DNA of 23,268 nt from CAZKUR01 sp964556005 (GTDB lineage: Bacteria > Bacteroidota > Ignavibacteria > Ignavibacteriales > Ignavibacteriaceae). Within the stretch, counting starts at the first letter, position 1. Each line of letters begins with the position of its first letter. The position numbers were made by a program, and so were the translations under genes. Location: NCBI GenBank assembly GCA_964556005.1, contig CAZKUR010000060.1:1-23268 (forward strand), in the 5' to 3' direction. This document shows positions 16,253-23,268 of the stretch, piece by piece. The notes beneath the pieces were generated by a model. That model worked only from the letters and a program-made list of their open reading frames with translations. It was not told the origin of the DNA and ran no database searches.

Positions 16253-16849
16253 ATGAAGCATTACGAATATGAAATAAGTCTTTATGTAGATGATGAATTG
16301 CCGCCGGATAAAAAAGAAGAATTGCTCACTCATATTGCTGTTTGCAAAAAATGTAAAAAAACTTTTCGTGAATATACCGGCATAAAAGAAAATTTGACTC
16401 AATTTTATCAAGAGCTTCCTTCAAGGCCTAATTTGTTTAATACATTTTCAATTAAGGAAAACAATTTTATACGGAGAAGTAGTGGTTCAAAGCTAATTGT
16501 TCCCTTAACAGCTGCAGCATCGATTGTTTTAGTTTTTCTTTTAATTGGTAGTCCAGGAGTATATCAACAAAAAGACATTACTCATCCAATAGTTGAAAAT
16601 AAACCTGTTGAAAAAAAATTAAATTCAAAAAATAAATTATTGAATGACGAAAATAGAATGTCAGAAGACAGAATGATAAATACAACAGAAGATTACAATT
16701 TAATGTTCAATGAGGTTATTAATCAGGCCATAGAAGCGAGAGAAAAACAATCAATACCAATTGGATTGCAATATACTGGTTATGATATCCAGCAGCTCGA
16801 ATTTAATGGAGTAATAAATTTGTATTTGGATAACGATCAAATTGAATAG
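16253..16849 (+). CDS. Anti-sigma factor with zinc-finger (zf-HC2) domain
   Basis: This 198-residue protein has an N-terminal anti-sigma domain beginning EISLYVDDELPPDKKEELL. It contains the zinc-binding HxxxCxxC motif HIAVCKKC (His27, Cys31, Cys34). One transmembrane helix follows (about 81-100), then a roughly 100-residue outer region. The topology, cytoplasmic zinc finger and external tail, is that of transmembrane ZAS anti-sigma factors that hold an ECF sigma factor at the membrane. Direct abutment with the sigma gene indicates translational coupling and matched stoichiometry. The outer region is polar and low in complexity, with a motif-poor end GLQYTGYDIQQLEFNGVINL, and could sense an envelope signal or be a protease target. 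Confidence 0.9.
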   Translation: MKHYEYEISLYVDDELPPDKKEELLTHIAVCKKCKKTFREYTGIKENLTQFYQELPSRPNLFNTFSIKENNFIRRSSGSKLIVPLTAAASIVLVFLLIGSPGVYQQKDITHPIVENKPVEKKLNSKNKLLNDENRMSEDRMINTTEDYNLMFNEVINQAIEAREKQSIPIGLQYTGYDIQQLEFNGVINLYLDNDQIE

Positions 16850-16890
16850 AAAGTCAAATCAATTTTTTCATAACTCATAAAGAGGATATA

Positions 16891-17657
16891 ATGAAATCAA
16901 AAAAAACACTTACGTTTAGCCTTATCGCAGTTTTAATTATTTCAATAACTGCTTTGAGTTTTATTTTTTCGAAAGACAATATTCCCAAAGGATGGTTTAA
17001 AGCCGGGACTCTTTCCACTCGCGATAGTTATGAAATAGGAATGCAAAAGAAAACAGGATACAAAGGAGCAGATGCTGTTTATATAAAATCTTTGAAAGAC
17101 AGCATAAACGGATTCAGCACTTTAATGCAATACTTTTCTGCGAAAGATTATTTGAAAGAAAGGGTAAGATTTTCCGGTTATATAAAATCTAAAAACGTTG
17201 CCGGATGGGCAGGTTTGTGGATGAGAATAGACGGAAAAGGAAATCCTCCGAAAACGCTTNNNNNNNNNNNNNNNNNNNNNNNNNNNNNNNNNNNNNNNNN
17301 NNNNNNNNNNNNNNNNNNNNNNNNNNNNNNNNNNNNNNNNNNNNNNNNNNNNNNNNNNNATGGGCAGGTTTGTGGATGAGAATAGACGGAAAAGGAAATC
17401 CTCCGAAAACGCTTGGCTTTGATAATATGCAAAACCGGTCGATAAAAGGAACAACCGATTGGAAAAAATATGATGTCGTTCTAAATGTCCCTGCCGGAAG
17501 TAATTCAATAAATATAGGTGTCTTAATGGGTGGAACCGGTGAAATATGGACAAGTAATCTAAAATTTGAAAAGGTCGATAAAACTGTTCCAACAACTGAT
17601 CGAAAAAATAATATTGAAAAACATGATAAACCGGTTAACCTAAATTTTCAAAAATAA
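16891..17657 (+). CDS. Membrane-anchored or secreted jelly-roll-like protein (third gene of ECF operon), split by an assembly gap
   Basis: As given, the gene is broken by 100 N. Removing the N run and one copy of the duplicated 55-bp flank leaves 612 nt, one uninterrupted frame of 203 residues. A positively charged start and hydrophobic segment (about 8-26) form a signal anchor or signal peptide. The rest reads KGWFKAGTLSTRDSYEIGMQ, DGFSTLMQ-like GFSTLMQYFSAKDYLKERV, RFSGYIKSKNVAGWAGLWMR, then FDNMQNRSIKGTTDWKKYDV and GTGEIWTSNLKFEKVD. This is a beta-sandwich pattern known in bacteria as a C-terminal ligand-binding-like domain attached to regulators; here it stands alone and extracytoplasmic. 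AGAGGA lies just upstream of ATG 16891. Membership of the sigma/anti-sigma operon suggests an envelope sensor or target. Confidence 0.8.
17260..17359. other. 100-N assembly gap with identical 55-bp flanks
   Basis: Exactly 100 N separate 17205-17259 from 17360-17414, and these two 55-base segments are identical base for base. A 100-N spacer is a scaffolding placeholder, and a 55-base overlap is what two de Bruijn contigs share at k=55. The open frame becomes continuous (…GNPPKTL then GFDNMQN…) if 155 bases are removed. The true sequence therefore almost certainly lacks both the gap and the duplication. Confidence 0.95.
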
Positions 17658-17679
17658 AATTATTTTACAAAACATTATT

Positions 17680-17715
17680 AAGCCTGTGTCAAAATATTTG
17701 AAACAGGCTTTTTTA
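17680..17715 (+). terminator. Rho-independent terminator of the ECF operon
   Basis: AAGCCTGT (17680-17687) pairs with ACAGGCTT (17703-17710). The stem continues inward with TCAAA/TTTGA after one mismatch and ends in a run of six T (17709-17714). It lies 22 bp past the stop of the third gene, so it closes the sigma/anti-sigma/jelly-roll transcript. This is the clearest intrinsic terminator in the window. Confidence 0.88.
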
Positions 17716-18038
17716 TTTTAAAATTCTAAATGTAATTTGAAGATTATTAATTATTAAATTACTGTTGAAAAAATATAATAAAAATTTTTTGAAAACATTT
17801 GCTTTTCTTCCTCCTTTAAAAAGTGCTTGGGATTTCACTTTTTATTTTCTAAATTTTAATTGTATATAATCGAATGTTTGAGGGAATTATTAAAAACATG
17901 TATCCGGGTAATTACGTTCCGATCTGATTTGATTTTCTAATTTAATTTTGGAACAGCTATTTATAGAATAATATTTTAATATAGAATATAAAATCAGCTT
18001 TCTAATCATAAAAATAGTAAAAGGGAAAAGGGTACAAA
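17716..18038. other. Intergenic region before the second orphan membrane protein
   Basis: There is no gene in this 323-bp stretch. It holds an inverted repeat AAAAAGTG/CACTTTTT (17818-17825, 17836-17843) that overlaps a block, CTTTTTATTTTCTAAATT (17838-17855) with TTTGAGG (17877-17883), also present at 13917-13961. A TATAAT hexamer (17865-17870) sits between the two parts and could be a -10 element. AAAAGGG stretches close to 18039 serve as ribosome binding site. Confidence 0.5.
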
Positions 18039-18536
18039 ATGTTTTCCGGTAATTTAACCTCAAAAGAATATTTTAAAACAACATTAAGAGTGTATCTCGC
18101 CATACTTGCGGGACAAATTGCATTTGCCTCTATTTCTTTATTTTTAGTTCAAAGCAGAACTTTAAATAACCAGGATAAAGATTTAAGCGGCATCTTTATT
18201 TATATGGTTATTTTTTTTGTAATTTATAGCGTTATTGCAGGCAACTTATTTTTTAAGAATAAATTACAAAAATGTAAGAACTATAAAACTTTAAATGAAA
18301 AATTATCTAATTACCGTTCAGCATTAATTATCAGATACGCTATGCTTGAAGGCGCTTCTTTCTTTACAATCGTTGCATATTTAGTTACATGGGAACTTTT
18401 TTATTTAGGATTTGCTGCTTTAATCATAATTGTTTTCTTAATGATTAAACCTTCACCTAAAAAAATAATATCCGACCTGGAATTGAATGCAACTGAACAA
18501 ATGAAATTGAATGATCCGCGAGCGGTGGTTGGATGA
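18039..18536 (+). CDS. Four-helix membrane protein, unknown function
   Basis: The 165-residue protein has four predicted transmembrane helices (about 17-37, 51-72, 95-117 and 119-137). The polar N-terminus is MFSGNLTSKEYFKTTLRV, and the hydrophilic C-tail ends LELNATEQMKLNDPRAVVG. The layout is two helical hairpins joined by a basic loop (KNKLQKCKNYKTLNEKL). No enzymatic motif or known family is recognised, although small proteins of this layout are common in Bacteroidota-like genomes. A purine-rich AAAGGG precedes ATG 18039. A YCII gene follows 65 bp downstream on the same strand. Confidence 0.65.
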   Translation: MFSGNLTSKEYFKTTLRVYLAILAGQIAFASISLFLVQSRTLNNQDKDLSGIFIYMVIFFVIYSVIAGNLFFKNKLQKCKNYKTLNEKLSNYRSALIIRYAMLEGASFFTIVAYLVTWELFYLGFAALIIIVFLMIKPSPKKIISDLELNATEQMKLNDPRAVVG

Positions 18537-18557
18537 GTTAATTTTATTGATAAAACT

Positions 18558-18589
18558 AAAGTTAAATAAAAATGAAAGTTAAATAAAAA
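18558..18589 (+). repeat. 15-bp direct repeat upstream of the YCII gene
   Basis: AAAGTTAAATAAAAA occurs at 18558-18572 and again at 18575-18589, two bases apart, ending just before the AAGG ribosome-binding sequence of the gene at 18602. It may be a slippage duplication or a regulatory direct repeat. Confidence 0.5.
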
Positions 18590-18601
18590 GGTAAATATAT
18601 C

Positions 18602-18880
18602 ATGTATTACATCTTATTCTACAAAACCGCAGACAATTACATCGAAAAACGCGCACCATTCCGTAAGATTCATTTAGCATATGCAAACGAATCGCACGAA
18701 AGAGGTGAACTAATGATTGCAGGTGCACTTGATAACCCCTCTGATAAAGCCGTACTTATCTTTAAAGGAGATTCTCCATCGGTTGCTGAAGAGTTTGCTA
18801 AAAACGATCCCTATGTAAAAAACGGTGTTGTGGTTGAATGGGAAGTCCGGCCATGGACAGTGGTGATCGGCGAACTTTAA
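18602..18880 (+). CDS. YciI family protein (YCII domain)
   Basis: This 92-residue protein is a close match to the classical YciI pattern. MYYILFYKTADNYIEKRAPF is the first strand. RKIHLAYANESHERGELMIA has the conserved His and Gly, GALDNPSDKAVLIFKGDSPS follows, and AEEFAKNDPYVKNGVVVEWE carries the Asp-Pro-Tyr-Val signature. The length equals that of typical YciI proteins. The His/Asp pair is the putative active site of the family, whose physiological substrate is unknown in most bacteria. It is the more canonical of the two YCII proteins here; the one at 11449 is longer and divergent. Confidence 0.92.
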   Translation: MYYILFYKTADNYIEKRAPFRKIHLAYANESHERGELMIAGALDNPSDKAVLIFKGDSPSVAEEFAKNDPYVKNGVVVEWEVRPWTVVIGEL

Positions 18881-18914
18881 TAAATTTGAATAAAGAATTC
18901 AGAACAATCGAATT

Positions 18915-18952
18915 CAGAAAAACGAATTGATCAGCATAATTTCGATTTTCTG
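18915..18952. terminator. Candidate bidirectional terminator between convergent genes
   Basis: CAGAAAAACGAA (18915-18926) and TTCGATTTTCTG (18941-18952) form a 12-bp stem with one mismatch and a 14-nt loop, with T-rich sequence on the right and A-rich on the left. It lies between the YciI gene (ends 18880) and the phosphatase gene (ends 19008, opposite strand). The stem is AT-rich, so strength is uncertain. A 10-bp direct repeat GAATTCAGAA (18895, 18910) overlaps its left side. Confidence 0.4.
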
Positions 18953-19007
18953 ATTTTCTTCTTTTATAATTTCCTTTTAACTTATTACTTTTAATTTAAC
19001 CTCGCAG

Positions 19008-20201
19008 TTATTCACCCAGCCGTTTTATTACCATTACCGTTGCATCATCCTGCCATTTTATTTTTTTACCGAACTCATTTGAAGTTTCAAAAATTAAATT
19101 CAAAATATCCTTTGCATCCTTATCTTTATTATGAACGACGAGTCTTTTCAACCTTTCTGTCCCGTAATACTCACCTTTTTTATTTTGCCTTTCCAGGATC
19201 CCGTCGGTGTAAAGGACAAGCACACTGGCCGGCGGAATTTTTAAGTAAAATCTCTGAAGTTCGATATCCTGTAATGCACCCAAGACAATGCTTGTCGTTT
19301 CGAGGTCAATAATTCGTTTATCATGCACTAAGAATGGAGATGGATGCCCTGAATTTACATAGAACAAATTTCCGTTTGTTTCCATCTCTGCATAAAAAAG
19401 TGAGATGAAGCTGGAAGAGAGGACACTTTTATAAATAACCTTGTTAAGCTTTTGAAGTGTATAATCCATCTTTAATTGTTTTTCTAATCCCATTCGTAGT
19501 CCTGTCACAACATCGCGAGCCATTAATGCGGCAGGTATACCGTGGCCGCTTGCATCGCCGATGCAAAATCCGTAATTATCTTTATTAAAAAGAAAGTAAT
19601 CGTATAGATCGCCGCCAACCAGTTCAGCTGGCTGTGATTTGGCGGCAATCTGAAAGCCGGGGATTTGTGGAGCATTTATAGGCAAAAGACTTTTTTGTAT
19701 TTGCTCTGCCCGCTCTAATTCACCCTGAAACATCTCAGAAATTAACCGGTAATTTAAGACAGTACGTACCGCATTTAGGCAAAATTCTATTTCTTCGCGT
19801 ACCCAGCCGCTTTTTAATTCGAAGAAAAATATCCAGCTATTGTCATTGTTGTGAACCAATATTCCTGCCGGGATAGAATATTCGAAACTGTTTTGATTTA
19901 TTCTGAATCCATGATGGTCGAAAATATATGTACCCGAATTCAAAATATTTTGAATCGGTTCCGAATCAATTGGGATAGATTTAATTAGATCGATTGCATT
20001 TGTATCGACAGGCGGCGATATCATTATAAACTCATCATCGTTTTTTTCATAAATACTTCCGTAACCGATGTGAAGATCTTTCCCGAAAGTTTTTTCTAAT
20101 TCCTGAACAATAGTAAATAGAAAATCCTTGCCGGATTTTTCTAGTCCTATTTTACTGAGTAATGAATCAAGTTTCCTGTAAAATTCTTTTGGTTCAATCA
20201 T
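19008..20201 (-). CDS. PP2C-family serine/threonine phosphatase (SpoIIE/RsbU type) with N-terminal GAF-like domain
   Basis: The 397-residue protein has an N-terminal region of about 10-150 with GAF-like alternation (LFTIVQELEKTFGKDLHIGY, WIFFFELKSGWVREEIEFCL). A linker helix ELERAEQIQKSLLP (161-174) is typical of RsbU-type phosphatases. The PP2C-like catalytic domain carries the metal-binding acids: Asp198/Asp201 in GGDLYDY, Asp216 in GDASGHG, Asp333 in YTDG and Asp385/Asp386 in WQDDATV. All are present, so it should be active. Such enzymes dephosphorylate anti-anti-sigma (STAS) proteins in partner-switching systems; no STAS or kinase gene lies nearby. Transcribed alone, convergent with the YciI gene. 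Confidence 0.92.
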   Translation of the reverse strand: MIEPKEFYRKLDSLLSKIGLEKSGKDFLFTIVQELEKTFGKDLHIGYGSIYEKNDDEFIMISPPVDTNAIDLIKSIPIDSEPIQNILNSGTYIFDHHGFRINQNSFEYSIPAGILVHNNDNSWIFFFELKSGWVREEIEFCLNAVRTVLNYRLISEMFQGELERAEQIQKSLLPINAPQIPGFQIAAKSQPAELVGGDLYDYFLFNKDNYGFCIGDASGHGIPAALMARDVVTGLRMGLEKQLKMDYTLQKLNKVIYKSVLSSSFISLFYAEMETNGNLFYVNSGHPSPFLVHDKRIIDLETTSIVLGALQDIELQRFYLKIPPASVLVLYTDGILERQNKKGEYYGTERLKRLVVHNKDKDAKDILNLIFETSNEFGKKIKWQDDATVMVIKRLGE

Positions 20202-21150
20202 AAATTTTCAATAAAAATTAATAATATAGATTTTGGAATAATAAATAAGAAAATATTAGCAGGGTCCGTATAATTTATTCGATTAAATGATAATCATAAT
20301 TGAGTTGTGAAAGATAGTCACTTTCTTTGATCAATTTGTGCTTGGAAATATACGTAATTGTTGGCAATGATGGTTAAACGCGATGCATTATAACAATAAT
20401 GGTACCTTTTAGGGCAGAAGCAATATTTCAATATTAGTTATAAAAAGATTGAGAAATTATGGCTGCATGGTTTTTTGAAGCATCTGTCTGCTTGATGCAA
20501 AAAGATGAATATACTTTATTTCTTCCTTATTTCCCCGGTATAAGTAAACAATAATTTATTCTTTCCTTAACAATAACTTAAAATTGAAATACTAACTTAC
20601 TTCAAAAAATTCACCTGATGAAGAAATTCTACCTTCAGATAAATTTACCGGAAGAATTTTCGCATACGTTTTTAAATAGTTAAACAGTATTCAATACAAA
20701 ATGATATTCATTTTAAAAGGATCTTGCATTTCGGTGAAATAATTGGGTTTCTTGGAAATTATTATGATAAACGCTTGCTGAAATTTATAGATTAATTGTT
20801 TTATTTTTTTATTACAATGATATAGTGGTAAAGAAAATATATAATTTTTACGATTATAACACTGAATACTTGATATTGAAAAATATGTAAAGACATGCGG
20901 GATTTTTAGTATTAATACTGTTCAGACATTGTTCGGAATTGAATGATAGTGATGGTATAAAATTTGTTTACTCTTTTATAGTACCTGAGCCTGATACATG
21001 TTTGGATTTAATAATTCCGGTTTCAGCGGATAGAATAAGTTGTAAAAAAAACTTTATATGAACCGGATAACGTCAGGCAAAATGGTGATGTAAAAAGTGC
21101 GTAAAATAAATCTGAAATATATTGTTAACTAATTTCGTACGGAGGAAAAA
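20202..21150. other. 949-bp region without a convincing gene
   Basis: No ORF with a plausible start, ribosome binding site and family match is seen. A 31-codon ATG frame (20459-20554) and a 57-codon ATG-less open stretch ending at about 21061 are the longest candidates on the plus strand and have no recognisable content. The right end should carry the promoter of the acidic small protein, whose GGAGG lies just before 21151. No tRNA or strong stem-loop was found by eye. Confidence 0.55.
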
Positions 21151-21354
21151 ATGAAACTCGATTGGTTTGAAATTCCTGAATTAGGGGAAGATGACAGCTA
21201 TAAAGGATTATCTTTTTTCGAAGAAGAAAATGGTGATAAGAATGAATTTCATTTATTTTGCATTCTTGATAAAGATGAGAATCATGTAGAATACAATGAC
21301 AGCTATTCTGAAAACGAATCGGATGATGATTTATTGGAATTCTACGGATACTAA
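21151..21354 (+). CDS. Small, very acidic protein of unknown function
   Basis: The 67-residue product contains 10 Asp and 12 Glu against 4 Lys and no Arg, giving a strongly negative charge. It has no transmembrane segment or signal peptide and a single Cys37. The start is set by CGGAGGAAAAA directly before ATG 21151, the strongest Shine-Dalgarno in the window, implying efficient translation. The sequence alternates aromatic and acidic clusters (LDWFEIPELGEDD, FFEEENGDKNEFHLFC, ending ESDDDLLEFYGY). It could be a DNA-mimic, chaperone-like or metal/partner-binding protein, but no family is recognised and no function is claimed. It stands alone between a long non-coding region and an OYE gene. 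Confidence 0.65.
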   Translation: MKLDWFEIPELGEDDSYKGLSFFEEENGDKNEFHLFCILDKDENHVEYNDSYSENESDDDLLEFYGY

Positions 21355-21480
21355 AGAATAAACATCAATTCATTAAATAATTTCTTTTGTGTTTCAATTT
21401 ACAGTTAATAATCCTGTCAAAGCATAATTCAATGTATATCTCTATTTTTCGATTATTCATGTTAAAGAGATAGGAATAAA

Positions 21481-22545
21481 TTGGAAAGTAGATTATTCAC
21501 ACCTTTAAAGGTAAGGGGTATTGAACTCAAAAACCGGATTGTCGTTTCACCGATGTGTCAATATTCGAGTATTGAGGGAGTACCTTCTGACTGGCAGCTA
21601 ATTCATCTTGGCAGCAGGGCAGTTGGTGGGGCAGCCTTGGTAATCACTGAGGCAACAGCAGTTTCACCGGAAGGACGCATTTCACCTGATGACGCAGGCA
21701 TCTGGGGAGAGAAACATGTTAAAGCTTATCAAAAGATCACTTCATTTATTAAATCTCAAAATTCAGTTCCCGGAATTCAGCTTGCTCATGCAGGAAGAAA
21801 AGCATCGACATATTCGCCGTGGAAAGGTAAAGGTGAAGTCAAAGAGGAAGACGGCGGCTGGCAGACAATAGCTCCAAGTGCAATTTCTTTTGCGGAAAAT
21901 TATCCGCATCCTAAAGAGGTGAATGATGATGATATCCAGGAAGTTATTCAACAATTTAAAACAGCAGCATTAAACAGCATTAAAGCAGGATTTGAATTAA
22001 TTGAATTACATTTTGCCCATGGTTATTTAGTACATGAATTTTTTTCAACTTTCTCAAATCAAAGAAAAGATAAATACGGCGGAAGCCTTGAGAACAGGTG
22101 CCGGATAGCAATTGAGATAGCACATTCAATTCGGGAAATAATACCTGAAAAAATGCCGTTGTTTGTAAGAATTTCTTCTACAGATTGGAAAGACGGCGGC
22201 TGGGATATTGATCAATCTGTTCAGCTTGCTAAATGGTTAAAAGAAATTGGAGTCGATTTAATAGATTGCTCGAGCGGAGGAAATCTAAACAAGGTAAGTA
22301 TTCCTGTTTATCCCGGCTACCAGGTTCCATTTGCAGAACAGATTAAAAAAGAAGCAAATATTTTAACAGCGGCTGTTGGAATGATTACCGAGGCAAAGCA
22401 AGCCGAAGAAATTATTCACAGCGGCAAAGCGGATTTGGTTAGTTTAGCAAGAGCAATGCTTCGCGATCCCTACTGGCCTTTACATGCAGCAAAAGAATTA
22501 AATGTCGATATAGGATGGCCGAACCAGTACTTACGGGCAAAATGA
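21481..22545 (+). CDS. NADPH dehydrogenase / ene-reductase of the Old Yellow Enzyme family (YqjM/XenA-like)
   Basis: This 354-residue FMN-dependent TIM-barrel enzyme of the YqjM/XenA class should reduce activated C=C bonds, quinones or nitro compounds with NAD(P)H. Diagnostic residues are Cys26 and Tyr28 in SPMCQYSS, the substrate-binding His177 and His180 in ELHFAHGYL with Tyr182, LAHAGRKAST for flavin and substrate contacts, and the C-terminal phosphate-binding VSLARAMLRDPYWP. A WKGKGEVKEEDGGW insertion relative to short YqjM is typical of the XenA-like branch. The start is TTG 21481 behind AGGAA (21472-21476); the nearby ATG at 21459 is out of frame. A TetR regulator gene follows 139 bp downstream on the same strand, with its own promoter. 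Confidence 0.95.
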   Translation: MESRLFTPLKVRGIELKNRIVVSPMCQYSSIEGVPSDWQLIHLGSRAVGGAALVITEATAVSPEGRISPDDAGIWGEKHVKAYQKITSFIKSQNSVPGIQLAHAGRKASTYSPWKGKGEVKEEDGGWQTIAPSAISFAENYPHPKEVNDDDIQEVIQQFKTAALNSIKAGFELIELHFAHGYLVHEFFSTFSNQRKDKYGGSLENRCRIAIEIAHSIREIIPEKMPLFVRISSTDWKDGGWDIDQSVQLAKWLKEIGVDLIDCSSGGNLNKVSIPVYPGYQVPFAEQIKKEANILTAAVGMITEAKQAEEIIHSGKADLVSLARAMLRDPYWPLHAAKELNVDIGWPNQYLRAK

Positions 22546-22616
22546 TTTAATTGTTTTAAAAATTGTAAACACTCACCTATTATTCTTATATAATCTTCCA
22601 ATTATTTGACCGCATA

Positions 22617-22661
22617 TTGACTTTTAATTTTAATTGTGTATATTAGTAAGTAAGTGATTAC
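22617..22661 (+). promoter_or_regulatory. Sigma-70-like promoter with overlapping candidate TetR operator
   Basis: TTGACT (22617-22622), 16 bp, TATATT (22639-22644) makes a good housekeeping promoter about 40 bp before the TetR start. Just downstream, GTAAGTGATTAC (22650-22661) has GTAA/TTAC inverted arms, preceded by a repeated AGTAAGTAAG. TetR-type repressors commonly bind such a site over their own start of transcription. Promoter assignment is moderate, operator tentative. Confidence 0.5.
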
Positions 22662-22684
22662 ATAATTATTTAAAGAACATAAAC

Positions 22685-23268
22685 GTGTCTAGAGAAACAA
22701 CCGATATAAGACAGGAACAGATTAAAAAGGCTGTACTTGAAATAATAGCAGAAGAAGGGCTTCATAATATTTCTACAAGAAACCTGGCAAAAAAAATCGG
22801 TCTTTCCGAAGGGGCAATCTTCAGGCATTTTACGACGAAAAGGGATATTATAAAAGGAATAATGGAGGATGTAGCCAATGATTTGATTGGTACACTACGC
22901 AGCATTGTGTTAAGCCCTGCAAAAGCCGAAGATAAATTATTTAAATACTTATGTGAAAATGTCAGATATTTAAAAGAAAACAGGGGAATTACTATTCTTC
23001 TTTTTTCGGAAGCTGCTCATCTAGGGGACAAAGAGCTGAAGGGCAAATTGAACCAGATTCTCACAGAACAAAAGCAATTTATAATTAAAATTGTAAAAGA
23101 TGGAGTTTCTGAGGGAGTCTTCGATAAAAAGATAAATCCCGAAGACATTGCAATGCTGTATATGGGAATACCCATTACGTTTAATATAGAATTGGTATTA
23201 AATAAAAGCAGCTTAAACATGGACAATTTTTGTAAAAGGATGTATTCTTTGATATTGAAGTCTTTGAA
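22685..23268 (+). CDS. TetR/AcrR family transcriptional regulator (3' end beyond the window)
   Basis: The frame opens at GTG 22685 and is uninterrupted to the last base, giving 194 residues without a stop. The N-terminal TetR helix-turn-helix is clear: IKKAVLEIIAEEGLHNISTR, then NLAKKIGLSEGAIFRHFTTK (residues 33-52) and RDIIKGIMEDVAND. The C-terminal ligand domain follows (YLKENRGITILLFSEAAHLG, ILTEQKQFIIKIVKDGVSEG, PEDIAMLYMGIPITFNIELV). The length so far is near the family norm of about 200, so only a few codons are missing. No ATG lies near the start, and the GTG fits the domain boundary. It probably represses itself and a neighbouring operon, possibly an efflux system downstream outside the window, or the OYE gene upstream. 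Confidence 0.92.
   Translation, partial: MSRETTDIRQEQIKKAVLEIIAEEGLHNISTRNLAKKIGLSEGAIFRHFTTKRDIIKGIMEDVANDLIGTLRSIVLSPAKAEDKLFKYLCENVRYLKENRGITILLFSEAAHLGDKELKGKLNQILTEQKQFIIKIVKDGVSEGVFDKKINPEDIAMLYMGIPITFNIELVLNKSSLNMDNFCKRMYSLILKSL

Noticed and set aside
17205..17414. The 55-bp repeat around the gap as a true tandem duplication or CRISPR-like repeat
   Set aside because: The copies touch the N run exactly at its edges, there are only two, and merging them restores a perfect reading frame. A contig overlap explains everything.
20459..20554. A 31-codon ORF starting ATG 20459
   Set aside because: There is no ribosome binding site, no recognisable content and no context; such short frames are expected by chance.

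Overview
The window is AT-rich bacterial DNA with short intergenic gaps. It has frequent TTG/GTG starts, lipoproteins with loose lipoboxes, and a tolC-mfp-rnd efflux operon order. Together these suggest a draft or metagenome-assembled genome from the Bacteroidota/Ignavibacteria side of the tree; this is inferred from gene style, not from a marker gene. No rRNA, tRNA, CRISPR array, transposase or integrase is visible.

Layout. 1-3365 (+): the end of an unidentified gene, a PhnB-like VOC protein, a Ycf46-like AAA ATPase behind a long leader hairpin, and an AlkZ/YcaQ-type winged-helix DNA glycosylase candidate. 3366-4290: a gene-free stretch with two palindromic intergenic elements, the second packed with consecutive perfect hairpins. 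4291-4716 (+): an SRPBCC/AHSA1 gene broken by an in-frame amber codon. 4723-10343 (-): a complete tripartite RND efflux operon (TolC, lipoprotein adaptor, pump). 10940-13043 (+): SRPBCC, YCII, AHSA1 and PH-like genes. 13290-13851 (+): a DUF433/DUF5615 toxin-antitoxin pair whose toxin appears frameshifted at its C-terminus. 14038-15504 (+): a small membrane protein and two lipoproteins. 15706-17715 (+): an ECF sigma factor, a zinc-finger anti-sigma and a membrane-anchored jelly-roll-like protein, with a candidate ECF autoregulatory promoter in front and a clear terminator behind. 18039-18880 (+): a membrane protein and a second YCII protein. 19008-20201 (-): a GAF-like plus SpoIIE/PP2C phosphatase. 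20202-21150: about 950 bp without a convincing gene. 21151-23268 (+): a very acidic 67-residue protein, an Old Yellow Enzyme and a TetR regulator cut by the window edge.

How it fits together. Most genes are accessory functions for stress and small-molecule handling: efflux, OYE reductase, SRPBCC/YCII/VOC small-ligand folds, base-excision repair, and signalling by ECF sigma, PP2C phosphatase and TetR. The most coherent system is the three-gene ECF operon. Its third gene is split by a 100-N gap, but the gap flanks are the same 55 bases; collapsing them restores one continuous 203-residue frame, so the gap is an assembly artefact. Two further genes (AHSA1 amber, DUF5615 frameshift) each carry one lesion that is either recent decay or sequence error.
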